Shown: positions 1 to 5,829, counted from the first letter of the stretch. The stretch: DNA of 6,029 bases from Anaerolinea sp. (GCA_014879765.1 JACSRL010000303.1:1-6029); one strand, 5' to 3'. Made by a program: numbers and translations. The notes: generated from the sequence alone by a model not told the origin.

Positions 1-11
1 CAACCCGCTTC

Positions 12-39
12 CCCACTCCGGGGTGCTTCGCAATCGACC
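12..39 (-). repeat. Diverged third copy of a dispersed intergenic repeat
   Basis: A 16-base stretch at 12-27 is identical to the reverse complement of part of the repeat at 2695-2736. The match continues through CGCAA and GACC with two mismatches and one inserted base, giving about 25 of 28 aligned columns. It lies upstream of the DUF456 gene. The outer arms found in the other two copies are not recognisable here, so it is a partial or decayed copy. Confidence 0.5.
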
Positions 40-125
40 TACGCTAACCAACTCATTTCAAACACACCCGTTTGTTTTCAGGTTGGCACACCCGGCCTCG
101 CGCCGACTTCCTCTTCCCTGCGCCC

Positions 126-650
126 ATGTCCGCCCTGAGCCCGCTTGCCCTGCTGGCCTACCTGCTCATCTTCGTGGGCCTGGTGGGCAGTCTGTTGCCT
201 GTGGTGCCCGGCCCGATCTTCATCTGGCTGGGCGCGCTGTTGTGGGCCGCCAACGATGGCTTTCAAGCCATTGGGTGGCCCACATTGCTTTTTCTGGGGA
301 TCCTGACCATCCTGGCCTGGACCAGCGACCTGCTGCTGACCACGCTGTTCAGCAGGAAGGTGGGCGCCAGTTGGAAGGCGATTTTTGGCGCAATCCTCGG
401 TGGTTTCGTGGGCGGCATCTTCTTCGGCGGCTGGATTCCCATCATCGGCACGTTGGTGGCTACGCTGGCCGGCGCGGTGCTGGGCATGGTGACGATCGAG
501 TTCCTCGACAAGCGCGATCTGCGTCTGGCGCTGCGCTCCACCCAAGGCTATATGCTGGCCGTGCTGGCCAGCAGCGCCCTGGAAGCCCTGCTGGCCCTGG
601 CGATGATTCTCATCTTCGTGTGGCAGGCCTTCCTTTCCCCCGTGTCCTGA
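126..650 (+). CDS. DUF456 family integral membrane protein
   Basis: The 174-residue protein is almost entirely hydrophobic and glycine-rich, with about five or six membrane segments (roughly residues 5-25, 28-43, 50-70, 82-101, 103-122 and 140-166). The N-terminal segment GLVGSLLPVVPGP and the later glycine-rich GAILGGFVGGIFFGG segment are typical of DUF456 proteins, which are widespread small membrane proteins without an established function. The only clearly charged stretch is a short loop (EFLDKRDLR, about residues 123-131) between the last two hydrophobic blocks. I chose the ATG at 126 because it opens the family-like N-terminus. An in-frame TTG at 72 would add 18 polar residues that do not look like part of the family. 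No good Shine-Dalgarno sequence precedes the ATG, and I see no convincing promoter in the window, so it may be transcribed from further upstream. It is convergent with the tRNA gene and ends 8 bases before the shared terminator. Confidence 0.85.
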   Translation: MSALSPLALLAYLLIFVGLVGSLLPVVPGPIFIWLGALLWAANDGFQAIGWPTLLFLGILTILAWTSDLLLTTLFSRKVGASWKAIFGAILGGFVGGIFFGGWIPIIGTLVATLAGAVLGMVTIEFLDKRDLRLALRSTQGYMLAVLASSALEALLALAMILIFVWQAFLSPVS

Positions 651-658
651 AATCAAAG

Positions 659-698
659 AACGGCTGCCTCAGCGCCATTGCTGAAGCAGCCGTTTTTT
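659..698. terminator. Rho-independent terminator between convergent genes, probably bidirectional
   Basis: CGGCTGC (661-667) pairs with GCAGCCG (686-692). After one C/A mismatch, TCAG (669-672) pairs with CTGA (681-684), around an 8-base loop. On the plus strand the stem is followed at once by six Ts (693-698), a classic terminator for the DUF456 gene. Read on the minus strand, the same hairpin is followed by TTCTTTGATTT, which is T-rich enough to act for the tRNA gene transcribed toward it. Confidence 0.85.
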
Positions 699-703
699 GA
701 CTG

Positions 704-775
704 TACCCCCAGCTGGACTCGAACCAGCGCACCCGGCTCCGGAGGCCGGTGCTCTATCCTCTGAGCTATGGGGGC
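704..775 (-). tRNA. tRNA-Arg, anticodon CCG
   Basis: The minus strand folds into a standard 72-nt cloverleaf. It has a 7-bp acceptor stem (GCCCCCA with TGGGGGT, the first pair being G-U), a D-arm GCTC/GAGC with an 8-base loop, an anticodon stem CCGGC/GCCGG around the loop CTCCGGA, a 4-base variable loop, and a T-arm GCTGG/CCAGC with loop TTCGAGT. The anticodon CCG occupies plus-strand positions 740-742, so the tRNA reads CGG (arginine). The discriminator base is A at 704. The 3' CCA is not encoded and must be added by CCA-transferase. All stems are intact, so the gene looks functional. Confidence 0.97.
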
Positions 776-787
776 TCACCGGGAGGC

Positions 788-816
788 AGTGTACCACAGA
801 GTGCGCTGCTTGGCAA
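788..816 (-). promoter_or_regulatory. Sigma-70-type promoter of tRNA-Arg
   Basis: On the minus strand the -35 box TTGCCA (816-811) and the -10 box TACACT (793-788) are separated by exactly 17 bases, and the -10 is preceded by TGG, an extended -10 motif. Transcription would start near 781, leaving a leader of about 5 nt before the mature tRNA 5' end at 775. Its position and spacing fit a dedicated tRNA promoter. It is divergent from the promoter of the CapA-like gene. Confidence 0.7.
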
Positions 817-830
817 GCTGGCGAGTTTTG

Positions 831-855
831 TTGACAACCTGAAAACGGGTATAAT
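831..855 (+). promoter_or_regulatory. Promoter of the CapA-like gene, -10 box next to the start codon
   Basis: A perfect TATAAT lies at 850-855, ending 10 bases before the ATG at 866. A perfect TTGACA lies at 831-836, but the gap is only 13 bases, too short for an ordinary -35/-10 pair. The -10 is therefore the stronger claim and the TTGACA may be coincidental. A start about 7 bases after the -10 would leave an mRNA leader of only a few bases. No Shine-Dalgarno sequence is present, consistent with leaderless or nearly leaderless translation. Confidence 0.55.
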
Positions 856-865
856 CGCCCTTGCC

Positions 866-2632
866 ATGAAATCATCATCCAACACCCCCACTGCCCTGCT
901 TTGGGCGCTGACGATCCTGCTGATCCTGGGCGGCGCCAGCCTTGCCCTCTTTGGCCTGCAAAAGGCGCCAGCCGCCCAACCTGGCGTGGCTTTCCTGCCA
1001 GGCGTCTCCTCCGGCGCGGCTGATTCCACCGGCCTGAGCCCGCTGGCGCCTGGCGACCAGCCGCCGGCGGCTACCGTCGAGGCCGACGCGGCAGGCAGCA
1101 GCGTCGCGCTGGCGTTGGACGCGGCGCCGGGGCTGGCCATCGCCCTGCCGCAGCCCTTGCCCGCGGACCTGGCCGATCCGATCCTGCGCTGGATCGCCCA
1201 GCAACCGGGCGCACGGGTAATCACCGACACCCAGCAGGCTGACCTGTGGATCAGCGTCGAGCCAGGCGGCGAGCTGCTGGCTGAACGCATCTACGTGCCG
1301 GTGAGCCGCTTCGCCACCCTGCTGGATGAGACCTCGACCGCCGATCTGCTGGCCCTCTGGCTGGGGACGCCGGCGCCCGGCCAGCCGCCGCTGGCGGTGG
1401 ACGCCAACGCGCTGGCCGGGTTGACGCTGCTCTGGGGGCCCCCGGCCCAGGTGGAGATGCTGCCCGATGCGGCCGCCGTCGCCGCCGCGCTGGAGCCCTA
1501 CCCGGCGCGGCTGGGGGTTCTGCCCTTTGAGCAACTGACCCCTGAGGTCGCCGCCCTGGTCATCGGCGGCCAGGATCCCACCGACAACCGTTTCGACGCC
1601 ACAGAATATCCGCTGGCTCTTCGTCTTTATGTAAACAGCACAGCCAAAGGAAAGGCGGCGGCGGCTGAGCTGATCGCCGCCGTCGACGCCGCCGGCGCGC
1701 AGACCAACCGCGATCCTGCCAGGCTGACTGTGCTGGTGATGACCGGCGTCACAGCCATGGCGCGCATGACTGCCCTGCGCATGGAGCAAAACGGCTACGA
1801 CTACCCCGCACGGGTGATCGGCCCGGAGCTCTCCCAGGCGGATATCACGCATATCAGCAACGAGATCCCCTTCGTGCAAGATTGCCAGGTCAACGCCAGC
1901 GAGAACAACCTGACGCTCTGCTCGCGGCCGGAGTACCTGGAGGCGCTGCGCGGCGTCGGGGTGGACATCGTGGGCCTGACCGGCAACCACCTCAACGACT
2001 TCGGCGGCGACGCCAACCTGGAGTCGTTGCAGTTCTATCGCGACGAGAACCTGCCCACCTACGGCGGCGGCGTTGATCTGGAGGAATCGCTCAAGCCGCT
2101 GCTGGTGGAGCACAACGGCAACCGGCTGCTCTTTTTGGGCGCCAACCAGTACGGGCCGGAGTTTGCCTGGGCCGACGTCGACTGGCCAGGCTCAGCGCCC
2201 TACGACTTCGACCGCATGGCCCAGGCCATCGCCGACGCCCGCACCAAGCTGGACGCCGACCTGGTGCTGGCCGAGCTGCAGTGGGAGGAGAGCTACGACA
2301 CGCTGCCCATCCAGTCGCAGGTGCAGGGGCTGCGGGCCATCAGCGGCGCCGGCGCGGACATCGTCACCGGTGTGCAGTCGCATGTGCCGCAGGCGGTGGA
2401 GTTCACCGACAGCGGGATGATCCTCTACGGTCTGGGCAACTTCTTCTTCGACCAGATGTGGAGCCAGGCCACGCGCGAGGGGCTGATCCCCCGCCACACC
2501 ATCTACGACGGCCGTCATCTGAGCACCAGGCTGCTGACCACCGTGCTGGAGGATTTCGCCCAGCCGCGCTGGGCCAGCGAGGCCGAACGCGAGGCGCTGT
2601 TGCGCCGCGTCTTCACCGCCAGCGGCTGGTAG
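866..2632 (+). CDS. Membrane-anchored CapA-like (PGA_cap) protein with N-terminal binding-protein-like domain
   Basis: The 588-residue protein starts with one hydrophobic segment (about residues 9-30), a signal anchor or uncleaved signal peptide, followed by an Ala/Pro/Gly-rich linker to about residue 65. Residues about 70-260 resemble a periplasmic substrate-binding fold of the PstS type; the RLGVLPFEQL stretch and the later YPLALRLYVN stretch recall phosphate-binding-protein relatives. Residues about 287-570 match the CapA/PGA_cap metallophosphatase-like family: TGVTAMAR (293-300), an SNE motif where the family has NLE, GNHLNDFG (NH at 374-375), GADIVTGVQSHVPQ (His506) and YGLGNFFFDQMWS (GN at 524-525). 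The first motif carries Val295 where the usual GD motif has Asp, so one expected metal ligand is missing. Classical CapA acts in poly-gamma-glutamate export or anchoring; no capB, capC or capE neighbour is present, so that role is not supported. The ATG at 866 is chosen because an upstream in-frame GTG (749) lies inside the tRNA gene and the promoter is at 850. Confidence 0.82.
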   Translation: MKSSSNTPTALLWALTILLILGGASLALFGLQKAPAAQPGVAFLPGVSSGAADSTGLSPLAPGDQPPAATVEADAAGSSVALALDAAPGLAIALPQPLPADLADPILRWIAQQPGARVITDTQQADLWISVEPGGELLAERIYVPVSRFATLLDETSTADLLALWLGTPAPGQPPLAVDANALAGLTLLWGPPAQVEMLPDAAAVAAALEPYPARLGVLPFEQLTPEVAALVIGGQDPTDNRFDATEYPLALRLYVNSTAKGKAAAAELIAAVDAAGAQTNRDPARLTVLVMTGVTAMARMTALRMEQNGYDYPARVIGPELSQADITHISNEIPFVQDCQVNASENNLTLCSRPEYLEALRGVGVDIVGLTGNHLNDFGGDANLESLQFYRDENLPTYGGGVDLEESLKPLLVEHNGNRLLFLGANQYGPEFAWADVDWPGSAPYDFDRMAQAIADARTKLDADLVLAELQWEESYDTLPIQSQVQGLRAISGAGADIVTGVQSHVPQAVEFTDSGMILYGLGNFFFDQMWSQATREGLIPRHTIYDGRHLSTRLLTTVLEDFAQPRWASEAEREALLRRVFTASGW

Positions 2633-2641
2633 GGGAATGTG

Positions 2642-2669
2642 GCGTGAAGCGTGAAGCGTGAGGCGTGAG
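2642..2669 (+). repeat. Four-unit heptamer tandem repeat
   Basis: Two copies of GCGTGAA followed by two of GCGTGAG lie head to tail, beginning 9 bases after the stop codon of the CapA-like gene. It is non-coding. Short heptamer tandem repeats of this kind are familiar from cyanobacterial intergenic regions and, as I recall, from Chloroflexota. Confidence 0.85.
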
Positions 2670-2694
2670 GAATCGCTTGATTTCGCGCTGCTCT

Positions 2695-2736
2695 GGCCGG
2701 TCTTTGCGCAGCACCCCGGAGTGGGCCGACCGAGCC
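2695..2736 (+). repeat. Dispersed intergenic repeat, copy in plus orientation
   Basis: This 42-base sequence matches the reverse complement of 5830-5871 at 39 of 42 positions without gaps. Another 6 of 8 bases match just 5' of it (2687-2694 against 5872-5879). Its ends are partly complementary: GGCCGGTC can pair with GACCGAGCC if one base bulges, so it could form a stem of about 8 bp with a loop of about 25 nt. It lies between the CapA-like gene and the promoter of the dynamin gene. No T-run follows, so it is not an obvious terminator. Confidence 0.85.
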
Positions 2737-2796
2737 AGCTTCCGGCTGCGCGAAACTTTGCATCTCCCACACTCGTAACTGAACCAAGCGGGCGCT

Positions 2797-2824
2797 TTGT
2801 GTTGCAGGCTTCCTGTGGCATAAT
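2797..2824 (+). promoter_or_regulatory. Extended -10 promoter of the dynamin operon
   Basis: CATAAT (2819-2824) is preceded by TGG (2816-2818), forming an extended -10 element. A weak -35-like TTGTGT (2797-2802) sits 16 bases upstream. Initiation near 2831 would give a leader of about 31 nt that contains a heptamer duplication and the Shine-Dalgarno site. Confidence 0.55.
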
Positions 2825-2830
2825 CCCAGC

Positions 2831-2851
2831 CATCACCCATCACCGATCAGG
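2831..2851 (+). repeat. Heptamer duplication in the dynamin leader
   Basis: CATCACC occurs twice in tandem (2831-2837 and 2838-2844) and is followed by a related GATCAGG (2845-2851) that merges with the ribosome binding site. It fills nearly all of the inferred 5' untranslated leader between the predicted transcription start and the TTG start codon. Confidence 0.6.
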
Positions 2852-2853
2852 AG
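2849..2853 (+). promoter_or_regulatory. Ribosome binding site that fixes the TTG start of the dynamin gene
   Basis: AGGAG at 2849-2853 lies 8 bases before TTG at 2862. This is the only good Shine-Dalgarno and start pair near the beginning of the conserved reading frame. The frame stays open back to 2658, but the extra upstream residues would come from the promoter and the dispersed repeat. Confidence 0.7.
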
Positions 2854-2861
2854 AGCGTCGT

Positions 2862-4637
2862 TTGCTCAAGCGTCTGTTGAACCAAAGCGAAGAAGAGCTG
2901 CTGCTGGCCGCGCGCACCGTGGTGCAGCGGCTCAATCTGAACCTGGTGCGTCTGGAGGCCACGGGGGATGACCAAAGCCGGCTGGAGCAGGCACGCCAGC
3001 AGTTGGATGAGCTCTTCCTGCTGGTGGTGGTAGGCGAGTTCAACGCCGGCAAGTCCGCTTTCATCAACGCGCTGCTGGGCCAAAACCTGGTGGAGGAGGG
3101 CGCGCTGCCCACCACCACCCGCGTTCATCGCATCCACTACGGCGGGGAAATCAGCCGGACATTGCAAGAGGCCGACATGGAGATCATCACCGCGCCGGTG
3201 GACTGGCTGCGCGAGATCAACATCGTCGACACCCCTGGCGCCAACGCCGTTATCCAGCGCCATCAAGAGATCACCGAGGAATTTGTACCCCGCTCCGATC
3301 TGGTGCTCTTCGTCACCAGCGCCGACCGGCCCTTCTCCGAGAGCGAGCGGCAATTTCTGGAGCGCATCCGCGCCTGGGGCAAGAAGGTGGTCATCGTCGT
3401 CAACAAGGTAGACATCCTGCACGAGGGGGATATCGCCAAGGTGCGCGGCTTCGTGACCGAGAATGCCATCAAGCTGCTGGGCGTCGAGCCGCAGATCTTC
3501 CTTGTCTCCGCCAAGCTGGCCCAGCGCGCCAAGTTCGCCAACCAGCAAGCCAATCCGCCCTTGCCCCAGTCGACCCGGCAGCCCACCGTCCTGGAGCTCT
3601 GGTCCGCCAGCCGTTTCGAGCCGCTGGAGCGCTATATCCTGGACACCCTGGATGAACAGGAGCGGCTGCGGCTGAAGCTGCTCAATCCGCTGGGGGTGGC
3701 CGGCCGGCTGCGGGACAAATACGCCGGCATCGCGGCCACCCGCCTGGGGATCCTGGCCGACGATTTCACCACCATCGACACTGTCGAGATCGACCTGGCC
3801 GCCTTCGAGGAAGACATGCGCCGGGACTTCCAGTACCGCGTGGGCCAGATCGACGCCATCCTCTACGCCATGGCCGACCGCGGCATTGCCTTCATCGACC
3901 AATGGCTGCGCATCGGCCGCGTCTTCGACCTGGCCAACAGCGCCAAGGTGCGTGAGGCCTTCGAGCGCGAGGTGGTGGCCGACACCAACGTCCTCCTGGA
4001 GCGCCAGATCAACGACCTGATCGACTGGATGGTGGAGCGCGAGCACCGGCAGTGGCAGGGGGTGATGAGCTACCTCAACCGGCGGGCCGACCTGCACAAG
4101 GATCGGGTCATCGGCGAGGTGGGGGGCAGCTTCGAGAGCAACCGTCGGGCGCTGCTGGAGGTGGTGCGCCGCGACACCCAGCGCGCCATCGGCGACTTCG
4201 ATCACCAGACCGAGGCCGCCAAGCTGGCCGAGTCGGTGCAGACTGCGCTGGCCCAGACCGCGCTGGTGGAGGTGGGCGCGCTGGGCCTGGGCGCGCTCCT
4301 GGTGGCCGCGCTGCACACCCTGGTGCTGGACCTGACCGGGCTGCTCTTTGCCGGCGCGCTGGCGGCCGTGGGCCTGTATGTGTTGCCCAACCGGCGGCGC
4401 AAGGCACGCGACGAGCTGCGCGCCAAGGTGGCCGACCTGCAAAACCGGCTGCACGAGGCCCTGAGCAGCCAGTTCGAGCAGGAGATGAGCCGCTCCCAAC
4501 AGGCCATGCAGGAAGCGATCCAGCCCTACACCCGTTTCATCCGCAACGAGCGCGAGAAGCTGACCGCCATCGCCGGCAATCTGAACGACCTCGAACAGGA
4601 AATGCGCACGTTGCGCGCGAAGATCGACGCGTTATGA
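2862..4637 (+). CDS. Bacterial dynamin-like GTPase
   Basis: The 591-residue protein has the layout of bacterial dynamin-like proteins: a short N-terminal helical region, a GTPase domain, a long helical middle, a hydrophobic membrane-binding paddle and a helical tail. The GTPase motifs are intact: G1 GEFNAGKS (58-65, Lys64), G2 threonines at 84-86, G3 DTPG (123-126) and G4 NKVD (181-184). Residues about 468-508 form a long hydrophobic stretch, probably two closely spaced membrane segments or a paddle, followed by a charged coiled-coil-like tail to the C-terminus. Proteins of this class bind and remodel membranes on GTP hydrolysis; proposed roles include membrane repair, membrane fusion and stress or phage resistance, and nothing here selects between them. 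Many bacterial dynamins are encoded as adjacent pairs; this one is single within the window. Start is TTG, chosen from the AGGAG at 2849. It is probably the first gene of an operon, with the next gene 10 bases downstream. Confidence 0.88.
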   Translation: MLKRLLNQSEEELLLAARTVVQRLNLNLVRLEATGDDQSRLEQARQQLDELFLLVVVGEFNAGKSAFINALLGQNLVEEGALPTTTRVHRIHYGGEISRTLQEADMEIITAPVDWLREINIVDTPGANAVIQRHQEITEEFVPRSDLVLFVTSADRPFSESERQFLERIRAWGKKVVIVVNKVDILHEGDIAKVRGFVTENAIKLLGVEPQIFLVSAKLAQRAKFANQQANPPLPQSTRQPTVLELWSASRFEPLERYILDTLDEQERLRLKLLNPLGVAGRLRDKYAGIAATRLGILADDFTTIDTVEIDLAAFEEDMRRDFQYRVGQIDAILYAMADRGIAFIDQWLRIGRVFDLANSAKVREAFEREVVADTNVLLERQINDLIDWMVEREHRQWQGVMSYLNRRADLHKDRVIGEVGGSFESNRRALLEVVRRDTQRAIGDFDHQTEAAKLAESVQTALAQTALVEVGALGLGALLVAALHTLVLDLTGLLFAGALAAVGLYVLPNRRRKARDELRAKVADLQNRLHEALSSQFEQEMSRSQQAMQEAIQPYTRFIRNEREKLTAIAGNLNDLEQEMRTLRAKIDAL

Positions 4638-4647
4638 GTTGAGATGG

Positions 4648-4962
4648 ATGATGGCTTCAATAAACAACTCACCCTGGTACTATGAAATCCTGGCGGACGG
4701 CATTGAACTCGGACGGCGACTCAGCATCGAGTATGGCTTTAAGAAGGGATTTGAGAACGATCATCAAATAGCGGAAGGCTTGAAGCGTGTGCTTTATCAG
4801 CGATTTGGCCCGTTGCCCTCTTCTCTGGTAGGCGAATTGGCTTTGCTATCGCGTGAGCAAACACTGGGCTTGCTCAGTGATGCTATGGACACGGACACTC
4901 TGGCGGAATTTCGAGCCAGCTTACCCCAAAACGAGTGGCATCCCCAGGGTGCTGAGTGGTGA
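4648..4962 (+). CDS. Small protein with DUF4351-like C-terminal region
   Basis: The 104-residue protein (103 if the second ATG at 4651 is used) has no transmembrane or signal sequence. Residues about 41-92, including RFGPLP at 52-57, LSREQTLGLLSDAM and a final TLAEF, resemble the DUF4351 domain. That domain is normally the C-terminal part of larger Rpn/PD-(D/E)XK-type transposase-like nucleases. No nuclease domain precedes it here, so it is either a stand-alone small protein or a remnant of a larger gene. Function unknown. Its base composition differs from its surroundings: four 60-base blocks I counted are 43-57% GC, against 73% and 80% in blocks from the two large neighbouring genes, suggesting later acquisition. 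It starts 10 bases after the dynamin stop with only a weak GAG-type ribosome site, and its stop overlaps the GNAT gene. Confidence 0.65.
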   Translation: MMASINNSPWYYEILADGIELGRRLSIEYGFKKGFENDHQIAEGLKRVLYQRFGPLPSSLVGELALLSREQTLGLLSDAMDTDTLAEFRASLPQNEWHPQGAEW

Positions 4963-5474
4963 TTGTATTGCAACCGTCTTCGCCTCCGCTTACCCTACGG
5001 CCGCTCAGCCCTGTTGACGCGCCCGCGCTGCAAACGGTCTATCACGCCGGCGCGGATTTCTTACTTCACCACAGCGGCGCGCCTCCCGATCCAGGCCAGG
5101 CCGAGGCCGATTTGGCTGCGGCAACGGCGGAAGATGGGCGCTTCCTGTTGGGGATCACCTGGCGCCAGTCCATGATCGGCCTGCTTGATCTGCGCCTGGC
5201 GTATCCAGAGCCGTTCGACGTGTCCATCGGGCTCATCCTGCTGGCCGAGGGGCAACGACACCAGCGGCTGGGCAGTTGGGCGCTGCGCATGTTGGAGGCC
5301 TGGCTGACGCGCGACACCCCCACTGAGGCCGTTGTCGTCGCCGTGCCAGCGCAGAATCACGCGGCCCAGGCCTTCTTCACCGCCAACGGCTACACATACA
5401 CCGGCCAGTCGACGCGCGTGCTGGCGGGGAGCACCCGTTTGCGTCTGCTGGAGATGCGCAAAAGCCTGGTCTGA
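4956..5474 (+). CDS. GNAT family N-acetyltransferase
   Basis: The 172-residue protein is of typical length for a single-domain GNAT enzyme, which transfers an acetyl group from acetyl-CoA to an amine. The N-terminus LTLRPLSPVDAPALQTVY is the usual first strand and helix. Motif A is at about 89-115, with the acetyl-CoA pyrophosphate-binding loop as QRHQRLGSWAL (Gly106). Motif B is at 125-146, with VVVAVPAQNHAAQAFFTANGY (Asn134, Phe140-141, Gly145). The substrate cannot be told from sequence; N-terminal protein, small-molecule or antibiotic acetylation are all possible. Two adjacent GTG codons (4956 and 4959) are possible starts, both overlapping the upstream stop; AGGG at 4946-4949 fits either. 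The overlap suggests translational coupling. Composition returns to GC-rich here, unlike the small gene before it. Confidence 0.85.
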   Translation: MVIVLQPSSPPLTLRPLSPVDAPALQTVYHAGADFLLHHSGAPPDPGQAEADLAAATAEDGRFLLGITWRQSMIGLLDLRLAYPEPFDVSIGLILLAEGQRHQRLGSWALRMLEAWLTRDTPTEAVVVAVPAQNHAAQAFFTANGYTYTGQSTRVLAGSTRLRLLEMRKSLV

Positions 5475-5755
5475 TGCCAGGTGCATGGCCGCAGGGGCTG
5501 CCCCGCGCGTTGTTCGTTGATATTCACTGAGCTGGGGCGACGCGTCCACTCCCGACGCCCAACACCTGACCCTAACTCCCCAATCCCTTGCGCCGCGCCA
5601 TGTCCACGGCTTGTGCGCTGCTCCAACATCGCTCGCTGCCGGAGGGCAAGAGTCCAGGGATGGTTCCTCCCAGAATCTGCAGCCTGTTATTTGGCGCGGC
5701 TTCTGCTGCTCCATCTTGTTGCGTGGTGCAGGATACAGACGCCGCCGCTGAGAAC
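5475..5755. other. Long intergenic stretch without a recognisable gene
   Basis: No reading frame here, on either strand, gives a protein resembling a known family, and the longer open frames are low-complexity arginine-rich translations of GC-rich DNA. A C-rich tract at 5549-5588 shows loose 7-base periodicity. GGAGG at 5641-5645 could pair with CCTCC at 5666-5670 around a 20-base loop, but no T-run follows. I see no tRNA, riboswitch or convincing terminator for the GNAT gene. Confidence 0.5.
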
Positions 5756-5764
5756 TGCTACAAT
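5756..5764 (+). promoter_or_regulatory. Isolated extended -10 promoter
   Basis: TGC TACAAT has the same extended -10 form as the promoters at 2816-2824 and, on the minus strand, upstream of the tRNA. No good -35 box is at the right distance. The first ATG downstream (5791) opens a frame of only 10 codons, so the promoter probably serves a gene beyond the window or one separated from it by the repeat and the mobile element that follow. Confidence 0.4.
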
Positions 5765-5829
5765 CGCAAGCTGCCCGCAACGAAACAGACATGCATACGC
5801 TTGGCGCACAACCGTGGATGTAAGTAACG

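Noticed and set aside
59..79. Possible terminator of an upstream gene: CAAAC/GTTTG hairpin followed by TTTT
   Set aside because: The stem is only 5 bp with few GC pairs and the T-run is short; too weak to call.
749..865. Upstream extension of the CapA-like gene to a GTG at 749
   Set aside because: It would begin inside the tRNA-Arg gene and upstream of the TATAAT at 850; the hydrophobic N-terminal anchor begins just after the ATG at 866.
875..2113. Long minus-strand open frame opposite the CapA-like gene
   Set aside because: It is antisense to a gene with clear family motifs and encodes a low-complexity Arg/Gln/Gly-rich translation.
2654..2683. Possible terminator of the CapA-like gene: AAGCG pairing with CGCTT followed by TGATTT
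   Set aside because: It has a 5-bp stem with a 19-base loop inside a tandem repeat and no true T-run.
2642..2736. CRISPR array
   Set aside because: The repeats are 7-bp direct tandem units and a single unrelated 42-bp repeat; there are no spacers between regularly repeated units.
2658..2861. Upstream extension of the dynamin reading frame to a GTG at 2658
   Set aside because: The extra 68 residues would be encoded by the heptamer repeat, the dispersed repeat and the promoter. The Shine-Dalgarno sequence at 2849 points to the TTG at 2862.
2847..4499. Long minus-strand open frame opposite the dynamin gene
   Set aside because: It is a high-GC shadow of the dynamin gene, with a composition rich in Gln, His and Gly and no recognisable domain.
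4648..5474. Toxin-antitoxin pair (small gene followed by an overlapping GNAT gene)
   Set aside because: The layout is similar, but the small protein lacks the ribbon-helix-helix DNA-binding domain of known GNAT-toxin antitoxins and resembles DUF4351 instead.
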